From: Pyrodictiaceae archaeon
Lineage (GTDB): Archaea > Thermoproteota > Thermoprotei_A > Sulfolobales > Pyrodictiaceae
DNA length: 23,528 bases
Reading direction: 5' to 3'
Assembly: GCA_027033675.1 (NCBI GenBank)
Contig: JALVKZ010000244.1
Coordinates: forward strand, 1 to 23,528
Shown here in pieces: positions 1 through 7,139 of this stretch; the stretch's first letter is position 1, and the number at the start of each line of letters is the position of its first letter. The translations under genes and the position numbers were made by a program. The notes below the pieces were generated by a model. The model made no database searches, was not told the DNA's origin, and saw only the letters and a list, made by a program, of their open reading frames with translations.

Positions 1-211
1 GAAGTGCCTCTACGTGCTTAAGAAGTGCTAGCAGCTTTGATGCTGCTATGTCTAGGTCCAAGCCACTCTTCTCAGCGAAATAGAGCGTCTCGACTAGAAC
101 TGCCCCAGTGGATTCTATACGGTATTTGCAGTCTCGGAGCACACCTATGAGCCATTGTAGAAACTTGTCTCCTCTAAGCAGCCTACTTAGGGGCACAGTA
201 TCAATGAGCAT
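1..211 (-). CDS. PIN-domain protein (VapC-like), partial at left edge
   Basis: The first 70 codons are visible; the reading frame is open to the window edge, so the C-terminus is missing. The N-terminus MLIDTVPLSRLLRGD has the shape of a PIN nuclease start: a hydrophobic strand, then Asp4-Thr5, then a short helix. A conserved-type Glu41 follows in VLVETLYF, the usual second acidic position. PIN proteins are metal-dependent RNases, commonly VapC toxins. The ATG at 211 overlaps the stop of the upstream 97-residue gene by 11 nt (201-211), which implies translational coupling, as in toxin-antitoxin pairs. The downstream acidic residues that would complete the active site lie outside the window, so nuclease function is inferred from the N-terminal half only. 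Confidence 0.6.
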   Translation of the reverse strand, partial: MLIDTVPLSRLLRGDKFLQWLIGVLRDCKYRIESTGAVLVETLYFAEKSGLDLDIAASKLLALLKHVEAL

Positions 212-494
212 TCTTGGCCTCGTCAATTGGTTCCCCTACTACATCACCAGTAGCAACGTCTACTCTGAAGCGATAAGTTCTAACCCTCATTCTACCATCC
301 ACCCCCATCTCGGGTAAGCGAGTAATTACCTCATAGTATTCTTGGCCATTACTTTTCTTCCTCTCTACACTGACGACGAAAAGCAGCTTAGAGGCAACCT
401 CGCTTAGGTATCCCTGTGCGGCAAGGAATTCGCGTAGACGCTTAACAGCTTCTAGGGAGCTAGGTACTCTTATGGTCTGACTAGTAGTGCTCAC
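201..494 (-). CDS. Unrecognised 97-residue protein, possible antitoxin partner
   Basis: I do not recognise this family. It starts at GTG 494 behind a strong Shine-Dalgarno AGGAGGT (503-509), which makes it a convincing gene. The N-terminal half looks helical (about residues 12-40, with AVKRLREFLAAQGYL and EVASKLLFVV), followed by a basic stretch VERKKSNGQ and a probable beta-rich half (residues 52-90, alternating polar and hydrophobic, charged ends). No Cys, no membrane segment. Its stop overlaps the start of the PIN-domain gene by 11 nt, the arrangement typical of an antitoxin preceding its toxin. It has no obvious AbrB, RHH or Phd fold by eye, so antitoxin is only a contextual guess. Confidence 0.65.
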   Translation of the reverse strand: MSTTSQTIRVPSSLEAVKRLREFLAAQGYLSEVASKLLFVVSVERKKSNGQEYYEVITRLPEMGVDGRMRVRTYRFRVDVATGDVVGEPIDEAKNAH

Positions 495-502
495 GTCTAG
501 GT

Positions 503-509
503 ACCTCCT
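503..509 (-). promoter_or_regulatory. Strong Shine-Dalgarno for the 97-residue gene
   Basis: Read on the minus strand this is AGGAGGT, eight nt before the GTG at 494. It is the best ribosome-binding site in this end of the window and decides the start. Confidence 0.6.
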
Positions 510-543
510 AGACTATTCATACCAAGGTACAACCTATAGCAGT

Positions 544-1089
544 TTACGTGTTTCCAAGGAGACCTAGGAATTTGCAAGCGCTTAGCTTGGCTCTGCACCC
601 ATCTCTATTAATGAGGCTTGCAAGGGTCTCTGCTCTTTCTAGTCTTCCCAGCGCCTTGTCCGCTACGAGCTGTATCTCGGGGCACGGAATCCTCACAGCT
701 ATGTTGCCCGTTAATTTCATTTCCAGAGTGCATGGAAGGAGATTCTCATAGCTTATAGGGATCCATTTACCCTGGTATCTAAGATAGATGCTGGCCAGGA
801 TATCAACAGTGACGCTGGCTAGCGATAATCTTCCGTAGAGCCCTCTTATTCTACTGCTTTCCCTATACCCCATGGGCACTACTGTACTGATACCCGGCTC
901 GGCACTGGTCAGCGTACCTACTTTCTCAGCATCCCTCGCGCTTATCAATACATCTATGTCCCTCAGCCTAGCCACTGGGACCCCTAGGAGATAGTCTGCT
1001 AAGCTACCAACAACTATGTACCCGATGCGATGCTTGTCTAGCAGTTCATGAAGCCTTTGCAAGACAGCCATAAGCTTATCCATGTACAT
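544..1089 (-). CDS. Nucleotidyltransferase-fold protein (Pol beta superfamily)
   Basis: The 181-residue product carries the minimal nucleotidyltransferase signature: Gly28-Ser29 in IVVGSLADYLLG, the metal-binding pair Asp44-x-Asp46 in RDIDVLI, and a third acidic residue Asp96 in VTVDIL. This arrangement is found in the Pol beta superfamily, including MNT-type antitoxins, AbiEii-like toxins and other small archaeal NTases. Such proteins transfer an NMP to a protein, RNA or small molecule; the substrate here is unknown. The C-terminal third is helical and contains three Cys. The start could be ATG 1089 or ATG 1083 (MYM). It lies 49 nt upstream of the 97-residue gene on the same strand with no obvious promoter between, so the three genes may be one transcript. 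Confidence 0.7.
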   Translation of the reverse strand: MYMDKLMAVLQRLHELLDKHRIGYIVVGSLADYLLGVPVARLRDIDVLISARDAEKVGTLTSAEPGISTVVPMGYRESSRIRGLYGRLSLASVTVDILASIYLRYQGKWIPISYENLLPCTLEMKLTGNIAVRIPCPEIQLVADKALGRLERAETLASLINRDGCRAKLSACKFLGLLGNT

Positions 1090-1209
1090 GGTTAAGGAGC
1101 CCCTTTAACGATTCTCGTGAAGCCTTGTAGGCTCAACAGTTATCCCATAGTTGGTGCAATAGTTAGGGGCTTACGGGGTTATCTATAGTGGCTAGTTATG
1201 TTTGCTCCA

Positions 1210-1692
1210 CTATTCTTTACTGCAATCAAGGTACTTGATGAGTATTGCTGCTGGCTGGCCCCCGAATGGCTTATAGTTTTCTATTATCTCGTAGAGCCGG
1301 AAGCCCCTACTCTTATAGAACCTCAGTGTCCATAGGTAGGGCTCGTAATCCATGCCCCCATACGTCTTGACTGTGAGGACTGGTTTCCTCCTCTGGCACG
1401 CGTACTCGGCGGCTGCGTTGACGAGGAGCGTGCCCAGGCCCTTGCCCTGGAAGTCTTTCTCTACAGCTAGCCACGCTATCTCTAGGCAACACTCCCTCTC
1501 CTCGAGTAGCACAAAGCCGCGGACGACACCATTGATCCTAGCCACGAAGCCGGGTAGGCGCCTCGCAGCACTCTCTACCTCTCTAACAGCGCCTGGGGTG
1601 AACCACTCTGGGAGACCACGAACTATCTCAACAATTTTCTCGACATCATAGCTGCTTAGCTTGTCAATGCGCGCATTGTATTGCCGCTTCAC
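1210..1692 (-). CDS. GNAT-family N-acetyltransferase
   Basis: A 160-residue GNAT acetyltransferase. Motif A is clear: strand EIAWLAVEKDFQ followed by the pyrophosphate-binding Q82-GKGLG-87 loop and helix, where acetyl-CoA phosphates bind. Motif B is represented by LRFYKSRGFRLYE (residues 123-135), the usual FY..GF segment. The start is GTG 1692, preceded by GAGGTG six nt upstream. The acceptor cannot be read from sequence; small-molecule or protein amines are both possible. A TATA-like element (CTATATACC, about 1712-1720, minus strand) lies just upstream and would give a nearly leaderless message, or CCTTTTAAC near 1750 a longer one. Confidence 0.85.
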   Translation of the reverse strand: MKRQYNARIDKLSSYDVEKIVEIVRGLPEWFTPGAVREVESAARRLPGFVARINGVVRGFVLLEERECCLEIAWLAVEKDFQGKGLGTLLVNAAAEYACQRRKPVLTVKTYGGMDYEPYLWTLRFYKSRGFRLYEIIENYKPFGGQPAAILIKYLDCSKE

Positions 1693-1847
1693 CCTAGCAC
1701 CTCAAGTAATAGGTATATAGGTAACCACCTTAGCCTGAACCCGTCTCTGTTAAAAGGTGTGAAGCCCGTGAGGTAACCAATCTTGTCTCGGTGATGTTTT
1801 GACGTAAGGGGTATAGGGGCTGAGAAGACTAGCGTATAGAGTCTAGG

Positions 1848-2720
1848 TTATTTTGTGGGCTCTATGCATCCTAGGAGGTACTTTATTAGGAAGTCTAGTA
1901 CTGGCCACGTGTTCTCGCTTACCTCGAGATGCACTCCAGTGAGCGCAACTCTGCCCTCGCCGTACCTTGTTAGTATTATTGCTGGGTTACCGGAGTCGCC
2001 ATAGACTGCTACTACTGTTACTGTATTATTGTCTAGGGGCTTGAACTCAGGGCCGCCGTAATAGAGTGCCTTATACGTCGCATTGAGCCCGCTCTCTATA
2101 CCTATGCTCGTCATGTTTATCGCTATGTATGCTTGTGTTGGCCAAGGATAGTTAGGCTTTGGCCCTATGGCGAGTACATCGGCTATACCTAGTGAATAAT
2201 GATATATGTTTGCCTCCCATACTATGGCCTTAGCTGCAAGGTAGGCGCCTGCACAGACTCCTAGATAGCCTCCACCGTGTCTCACGAATTCCCGTATCAC
2301 TGCTTCCCCGTTAGACCCAAGCTGTTTATAGTAATCATAAGCCCATCCTCCGGGAATTATTAGTACATTATAGCCATATAGTCTCTGCTCCTTGATAGTA
2401 GAGGCGTTTACTACGACGAAGTTTATGTGCCTTGAGCTGAGGTAGAGCTTTATCGCCTCTAGCCCCGAATTCCATACCCCCGGGCCGTTATATACTGCTA
2501 TCCTTGCTTCGGAGAGGCTGCATTCCTTGCTTGTCTGTGTTGTTATCTGAGCACTATGGGTTGTCGTTGCCGTGTTGCTCACATTAACGGTTTCTGTCGC
2601 TGTCCTTCCTACACCGCGATTCTTAGCCGTTATCATTATGGCTGTAAATATTATAATTGTTGATACTATTAGGGCGAGCAATATTTTTGTTCGCGTGGCT
2701 CTACCCCTCCTGGATAGCAA
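1848..2720 (-). CDS. Membrane-anchored class I amidotransferase-fold protein (BPL_N-like)
   Basis: A 290-residue protein with a basic N-terminus (about residues 1-12), one membrane segment (13-32), a Thr-rich linker (39-65) and a class I glutamine amidotransferase-like domain (72-286). The nucleophile elbow is GYLGVCAGAYLAA (Cys156) and a His264-x-Glu266 pair occurs in GVHLEVSEN, so the Cys-His-Glu triad is complete. The GGWAYDYY and GGGYLGVCAGAY pattern is that of the domain seen at the N-terminus of eukaryotic biotin-protein ligases (BPL_N); biotin ligase itself is absent. Positive-inside topology, the Thr-rich linker and five N-x-S/T sequons (N46, N105, N202, N213, N231) suggest the domain faces outside. 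The start is TTG 2720, the first possible after an in-frame stop. Substrate unknown; hydrolase or binding function both possible. Confidence 0.75.
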   Translation of the reverse strand: MLSRRGRATRTKILLALIVSTIIIFTAIMITAKNRGVGRTATETVNVSNTATTTHSAQITTQTSKECSLSEARIAVYNGPGVWNSGLEAIKLYLSSRHINFVVVNASTIKEQRLYGYNVLIIPGGWAYDYYKQLGSNGEAVIREFVRHGGGYLGVCAGAYLAAKAIVWEANIYHYSLGIADVLAIGPKPNYPWPTQAYIAINMTSIGIESGLNATYKALYYGGPEFKPLDNNTVTVVAVYGDSGNPAIILTRYGEGRVALTGVHLEVSENTWPVLDFLIKYLLGCIEPTK

Positions 2721-2789
2721 GGAGACAATGGGTTATTTTAAGGATTCCTTTATTGTCCAGTTTGAAAATAAATAAAGCTGGGTGGTCAT

Positions 2790-3290
2790 TTGGGTGGTTC
2801 AAGAATAGTGTTGGACAAGATTGATCTAGAGATACTTAGGATACTGCAAGAGGATTGCCGGACATCGATTAGCACTATTGCGTCTAGGCTCAATATACCA
2901 AAGTCAACTGTTCATTATCGCATTAAGCGCCTCGAAGAAGCCGGAGTCATTGAGGGATGCTACGCCAAGGTTAACCCAGAAACGCTGCACAAGGACTATC
3001 TCACTATAACCCTTGTACGAGCAAAGTACGGCCCTGGCTACCACAAGAGGGTTGGCGAGAAGCTAGCAAGGATACCCGGTGTCTGGGCAGTTTACTTCAT
3101 ACTTGGCGAGATAGACTTCGTTGTACTGGCTAGGCACAAGAACCTTGACGGAGTTAGGCGAATGATAGAAGCATTTCTCTCAATAGAGGAGATTGAGCGC
3201 ACATCCACGCACGTAATAGTTGATGTTATCAAGGAAGATCCGCGGGTTGAGATAGATGAGGAGGTGCTTGGGGCTGAAAGAGCCGAGTAG
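2790..3290 (+). CDS. Lrp/AsnC-family transcriptional regulator
   Basis: A 166-residue regulator. Residues 8-58 form the winged helix-turn-helix (LDKIDLEILRILQEDCR, then IASRLNIPKSTVHYRIKRLEEAGVI), and residues 70-150 the RAM ligand-binding/oligomerisation domain with the LGEIDF turn (105-110). The family binds amino acids or similar effectors and regulates amino-acid or peptide metabolism, often including its own gene. The start is TTG 2790 behind GGTGGT at 2781-2786. It is convergent with the peptide transporter permease gene (stops abut at 3290/3301) and divergent from the amidotransferase-fold gene. Control of the transporter, amidohydrolase or aminotransferase genes is a reasonable inference from position but is not shown by the sequence. 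The C-terminal tail after residue 150 is acidic. Confidence 0.93.
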   Translation: MGGSRIVLDKIDLEILRILQEDCRTSISTIASRLNIPKSTVHYRIKRLEEAGVIEGCYAKVNPETLHKDYLTITLVRAKYGPGYHKRVGEKLARIPGVWAVYFILGEIDFVVLARHKNLDGVRRMIEAFLSIEEIERTSTHVIVDVIKEDPRVEIDEEVLGAERAE

Positions 3291-3300
3291 AGATTTCTCT

Positions 3301-4200
3301 TCACTGCGTGCCTCGGAGGCGCGGGTTGAAGTACTCTTCTAGGCTTATCCCGAATAGTAGGAAGCCGAGACCAGTTAGTGTTATCATGAGTCCTGGAGGT
3401 ATTATCCACCACCACATGCCTCGGACGAATGCACCTCTTATCTGGGCATAGTAGAGCAGTAATCCCCAGCTAGGGCGCGTCGGGTCTCCTAGTCCTAGGA
3501 AGCTGAGCCCTGCCTCTGTTAATATGCTATCGACTATTGTGAGCACGTATACTGGTAGCACTAGCGGTATGAGCCCGGGAAGAACATGCCTACGCATAAT
3601 GTGTAGGCTGCTTGCACCAAAGCCCCTAGCTGCTTCTATGTAGAGACTATTCTTTAGAGAGAGTACGTAGGAGCGCACCATTCTTGCTATTGTTGGCCAG
3701 CCCAGGATTGTTATCGATATTATTATGTTCCATATGCTTGGCCCTAAATAAGCTACGAGAACAATTACGAAGACTATGTATGGTATTACCAGCACTATAT
3801 CGGTTAGCCTCATCAGTACCTCGTCTACCCAGCCTCCGGCAAAGCCAGCGACAAGGCCTATTAGCACACCTACTATTGTAACGCCCAGCGCGCCGAGGAA
3901 GCCGACTAACAGGCTAGTACGTGACCCGTAGATTAACTGGCTAAGAATATCGTGCCCGACATCATCTGTTCCTAGGGGATGCTCCCTGCTAGGAGGCTCA
4001 TAGGGTGCACCTGTTATTGCGAATGGGTTGTAAGGTGCTAGTATTGGAGCCGCGATAGCGATGACGATTAGCGTGACTATTATGGCTAGGCCCGCTAGTG
4101 CTTTCTTATTATAGCGGAGCACGATGCCGAACTCTCTTAGCCCTAGTTTCTCGGCAAGCCTTGTAGCTATGCCTCTCTGCGTGCTATGTGGCTTTGTCAT
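3301..4200 (-). CDS. dppC: Peptide-type ABC transporter permease, DppC/OppC family
   Basis: The 299-residue inner-membrane subunit of a peptide/nickel-type ABC importer. The cytoplasmic N-terminus and first membrane segment (34-56) are followed by the family signature HPLGTDDVGHDILSQLIYGS (75-93), then five more membrane segments. The EAA loop that contacts the ATPase is EAARGFGASSLHIMRRHVLP (189-208). The start ATG 4200 overlaps the stop of the DppB gene by four nt (ATGA), so the two are translationally coupled. Length and motifs are normal for the family. The transported solute (oligopeptide, dipeptide or oligosaccharide, since archaeal Dpp/Opp systems also carry sugars) cannot be decided from the permease. 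Confidence 0.93.
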   Translation of the reverse strand: MTKPHSTQRGIATRLAEKLGLREFGIVLRYNKKALAGLAIIVTLIVIAIAAPILAPYNPFAITGAPYEPPSREHPLGTDDVGHDILSQLIYGSRTSLLVGFLGALGVTIVGVLIGLVAGFAGGWVDEVLMRLTDIVLVIPYIVFVIVLVAYLGPSIWNIIISITILGWPTIARMVRSYVLSLKNSLYIEAARGFGASSLHIMRRHVLPGLIPLVLPVYVLTIVDSILTEAGLSFLGLGDPTRPSWGLLLYYAQIRGAFVRGMWWWIIPPGLMITLTGLGFLLFGISLEEYFNPRLRGTQ

Positions 4201-5180
4201 TGTAGTCTCACCCTTGGGTCGAGGTACGCATATATCAAGTCTACGATGAAGTTGGCTAGGAGGACGCTAACAGCTATGATGAAGAAGGCTCCCTGTATGA
4301 GGGGGTAATCGCGGCGCATAACAGCCTCGTATATTAGGCGCCCTACGCCTGGCCAATCGAATACGGTCTCTGTGAACACTGCGCCTCCAACGACGTATCC
4401 TAGTAGTATTGCTGTATAGGTTGAGAGAGGAAGCGAGACCGGGCGAAGCGCGTGCTTGAAGAGAACCGTGCGAGGAGGTAGCCCCTTAGCCATGCTTGCG
4501 CGCACATAGGCCTCAGTGAGGGCATCAGCTACCAGTGACCGTGTAAGTAGAAGCGGAGGCCCTATCAGGAACAATATTATGACAGTCATAGGTAAAACAG
4601 AGTGCCTCAAAAGGTCCCTAAGCATGCCCCAAAAGGAAGCATAGTGCTCACCGGGGGTTAGTGCACCGCTAAGAGGGAACCATCCTAGCTTCACACCGAA
4701 TATGTATAGGAAGAGCATTCCTAGCCAAAAGATGGGCATACTACGCGTGGTAAACGCAAGACCAACTAGTGTTAAATCGAACTTAGAGTTCCTCTTCCAG
4801 GCGGCATAGGCGCCTAGTATTATCCCTATTATTGTTGCTACGGTATAGGATATGCCGAGGAGGAACACTGTATAGGGCATCCTCTCCATAATAACGTCCA
4901 TGACTGAGCGAGGATAGTACTTATATGAAAGCCCAAAGTTTCCTCTAAGCACGTTCTTTATATAAAGAACATATTGTTCCCAGAGGGGCTTATCTAGTCC
5001 GAATTCCTTGATCAGCCTCATTCTCTCCTTAGTAGACATACTTGGTCCGCGTGCGAGATAATCGGCCGGCGTACCCGGCATCATGTGGGGAAGAATAAAA
5101 TTTATTGTTATTATTATAAAAAATGTTATAGTTAGGAACACTATTCTCTTAGCAATGAATCTCCCAATACCGTCTGCCAT
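4197..5180 (-). CDS. dppB: Peptide-type ABC transporter permease, DppB/OppB family
   Basis: The 327-residue partner permease. It begins with the typical first membrane helix (12-30) followed by MPGTPADYLARGP (34-46) and the N-terminal RLIKEFGLDKPLWEQYVLYI stretch (55-74) conserved in DppB/OppB. Six membrane segments in all. The EAA loop is EAYVRASMAKGLPPRTVLFK (223-242). The ATG at 5180 is preceded by GGGGGAC and lies 13 nt after the solute-binding protein gene, so the operon order is binding protein, DppB, DppC. No DppD/DppF ATPase follows: the operon ends against the convergent Lrp gene. Confidence 0.93.
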   Translation of the reverse strand: MADGIGRFIAKRIVFLTITFFIIITINFILPHMMPGTPADYLARGPSMSTKERMRLIKEFGLDKPLWEQYVLYIKNVLRGNFGLSYKYYPRSVMDVIMERMPYTVFLLGISYTVATIIGIILGAYAAWKRNSKFDLTLVGLAFTTRSMPIFWLGMLFLYIFGVKLGWFPLSGALTPGEHYASFWGMLRDLLRHSVLPMTVIILFLIGPPLLLTRSLVADALTEAYVRASMAKGLPPRTVLFKHALRPVSLPLSTYTAILLGYVVGGAVFTETVFDWPGVGRLIYEAVMRRDYPLIQGAFFIIAVSVLLANFIVDLIYAYLDPRVRLQ

Positions 5181-5193
5181 AAAGGCTGTCCCC

Positions 5194-7050
5194 CTAGCGT
5201 CTGCGCAGCGCTATATACACCGCAGCAGCAATCACTATAACAGCGACAATAACGGTGGCATAAACCCACCCAGGAACTACGCTTTTCTCCTTTACAATCG
5301 TAGTGACGCTTGTCTTTGTCTGCGTTTGCACAGTCTTTACAGTAGAGACTACTGGTGAAGGAGTAGCAGTAACCTTCGTAGTCACACTAGTCTTTGTCAC
5401 AGTCTCCTTCTCCACCAGGGTCTTAGTAGTGGTTGACACGACGGGGTGTACACTGAGCCATGTAAGCTTGTTATAGATGCCTAGGATCCCCATGGGCATT
5501 GGTATCCATCCAGTAAAAGTATCTATCCTATAAGCCTCAATGACATAGTCAACCCATATGGGTATTATCGGTAGCTGCTCAGCAAGTATCTCCTGCATCT
5601 TCCATATAATCATCCTTCTCTTCGTCAAGTTGAACTCAGACAACTGCTCCTTGTACAGCTTATCAAACGTCTTATTACTCCACTCACCCATGCTCCACCA
5701 AGGCTTAGCAGTGCTCAGGAACATGCTTAGGAACTGCGACGGATCCGGCGCTACAGTGAACCCCCATATAGCCATCTCGTAGTTACGGTTGTGCAGTCTC
5801 TGGCTCTCCTCGCCCCAGTCAACAGCTACTATCTTTACATCAATACCTACGTCTTGTAGATACTTCTTCAATAGATCAGCCATTCTTACATAGGGTGGCC
5901 AAGTTGAGAGAGTCAGCAACTCTATTTTTAGGGGCTTACCATTAGGTAGGTCGCGTATACCGTCGCCGTTTCTGTCAATGAATCCAAGCTTGTCAAGAAT
6001 CTCCTTAGCTTTCTGCGGGTTATACTTATACTTGGGGACATTGGGGTTGTGCCATAGCTTGTAGGCTGGTGGAATAACGGAGTAAAGCGGCTCTCCGTAT
6101 CCTAGGAGTACCCTGTTGACTAGGTCTTGTTTGTTAATAGCATAGGCTATAGCATGGCGGAACGCTGTTATATTAAACGGGTACTTCTTTGTATTTAGAA
6201 CTACGTAGTCAAAGTATATGTCAGGAGATATCACTACCTTTATCTTCGGGTCCTTTTCCGCCTCCTTTACGTACTCTGGCGAAAGCACCATTATGTCTAG
6301 CTCGCCCTTCTTGAGCTCGAGGAACGCCGTATCTGGTGTAAGGCCTATCTTAGCAATAATGCAATCAACCTTGGGTTTTCCACGCCAATAATGAGGATTC
6401 GCGACGAACTTTATGTACTCACCAGGCTTGTACTCCTCTAGTATGAACGGCCCGTTGCCCACGGGCTTAGTGTTCGGGTACTTTGTTGGGTTCGTTATCT
6501 TCTCCCATATGTGCTTAGGCAGTATGGGGAGTCTTGGAAACACATACCAAGGTAAGTTGGCTACTGGTATAGAGGTCTTAATCTCGACTGTATAGTCGTC
6601 GAGTTTCTTAACGCTCTCAATGTACTGGACCTCGTCTTGCCAGAGCCAAATCTCCTTATGCTGCTTAATATAATTAATAGTGAATACAACATCATCGGCT
6701 GTAAAGGGTACACCATCCTGCCAAGTAGCGTTCCTCACGAGGTGTAGAATCCAGGTCTTGTGGTCAGGCTTTATCTCCCAGCTCTTAGCCAGCCATGGCA
6801 TAGGAGTTAGGTTCGTACTGTATATTGCGAGCTTATCATATATCAGGTTAAATATGAACCAATCAACAAGTGAGTTACCGACCAGGGGGTTAAGAGACGA
6901 TATTTCCTCCGCGACAGCTAGTCTAACGCACTTTGGCTGGCTAGAGGCCTTGGCTATTGATGCTGCCGGGCCTAGTAGCGGCGATAATGGCGCTACGAGG
7001 AATAGTAATATTAGAATACTTACAAGAAGTTTATAAGGTGCTTTGGACAT
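5194..7050 (-). CDS. dppA: Extracellular solute-binding protein, family 5 (peptide ABC importer)
   Basis: A 618-residue family 5 binding protein. The start chosen is ATG 7050, behind GGTGAT, because it begins directly with a signal peptide (KAPYKLLVSILILLFLVAPL, residues 3-22); a longer frame reaches 7125 but adds an unlikely 25-residue leader. The core follows the family pattern, with NPLVGNSLVDWFIFNLIYDK, then DGVPFTADDVVFTINYIK, PVGNGPFILEEYKPGE and AFRHAIAYAINKQDLV. The C-terminus has a Ser/Thr/Val/Lys-rich linker of about 50 residues and a membrane helix (VYATVIVAVIVIAAAVYIAL) ending in Arg-Arg-Arg, so the protein is tethered to the outside of the membrane, as is common for archaeal binding proteins. 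It leads the operon with DppB and DppC. Confidence 0.92.
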   Translation of the reverse strand: MSKAPYKLLVSILILLFLVAPLSPLLGPAASIAKASSQPKCVRLAVAEEISSLNPLVGNSLVDWFIFNLIYDKLAIYSTNLTPMPWLAKSWEIKPDHKTWILHLVRNATWQDGVPFTADDVVFTINYIKQHKEIWLWQDEVQYIESVKKLDDYTVEIKTSIPVANLPWYVFPRLPILPKHIWEKITNPTKYPNTKPVGNGPFILEEYKPGEYIKFVANPHYWRGKPKVDCIIAKIGLTPDTAFLELKKGELDIMVLSPEYVKEAEKDPKIKVVISPDIYFDYVVLNTKKYPFNITAFRHAIAYAINKQDLVNRVLLGYGEPLYSVIPPAYKLWHNPNVPKYKYNPQKAKEILDKLGFIDRNGDGIRDLPNGKPLKIELLTLSTWPPYVRMADLLKKYLQDVGIDVKIVAVDWGEESQRLHNRNYEMAIWGFTVAPDPSQFLSMFLSTAKPWWSMGEWSNKTFDKLYKEQLSEFNLTKRRMIIWKMQEILAEQLPIIPIWVDYVIEAYRIDTFTGWIPMPMGILGIYNKLTWLSVHPVVSTTTKTLVEKETVTKTSVTTKVTATPSPVVSTVKTVQTQTKTSVTTIVKEKSVVPGWVYATVIVAVIVIAAAVYIALRRR

Positions 7051-7089
7051 ACCATTATCACCGTATGTAATGTCTCTAGGATAGCTGGA

Positions 7090-7100
7090 TAAAAATTTAA
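7090..7100 (-). promoter_or_regulatory. TATA-like element for the transporter operon
   Basis: On the minus strand this reads TTAAATTTTTA, about 40 nt before the ATG at 7050. A start of transcription about 25 nt downstream would leave a leader of roughly 14 nt containing the GGTGAT ribosome site. The element is nearly symmetric and could also serve the plus-strand gene starting at 7140. Confidence 0.4.
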
Positions 7101-7122
7101 CTGAACATATCTGAATATATTC
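7101..7122. repeat. Tandem 10-bp repeat with palindrome in a divergent promoter
   Basis: CTGAACATAT (7101-7110) is followed immediately by CTGAATATAT (7111-7120), nine of ten positions identical and spaced one helical turn apart. GAATATATTC (7113-7122) is a perfect palindrome overlapping the second copy. It lies between the transporter operon and the amidohydrolase gene, where a shared regulator could bind. Confidence 0.4.
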
Positions 7123-7139
7123 CAAAGAGGAGACTCCTC

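Noticed and set aside
1785..1835. GTGATGT followed by CTGA on the plus strand (possible C/D guide RNA)
   Set aside because: Only one C-like and one D-like box, spaced about 22 nt apart, without internal D'/C' boxes.
3289..3300. AGAGATTTCTCT palindrome between the Lrp and DppC stop codons as a bidirectional terminator
   Set aside because: Stem of five with a two-base loop and no U-run on either side; too weak to call.
7051..7125. 25-codon N-terminal extension of the solute-binding protein
   Set aside because: The signal peptide begins at ATG 7050 with GGTGAT upstream; the extension overlaps the promoter region.
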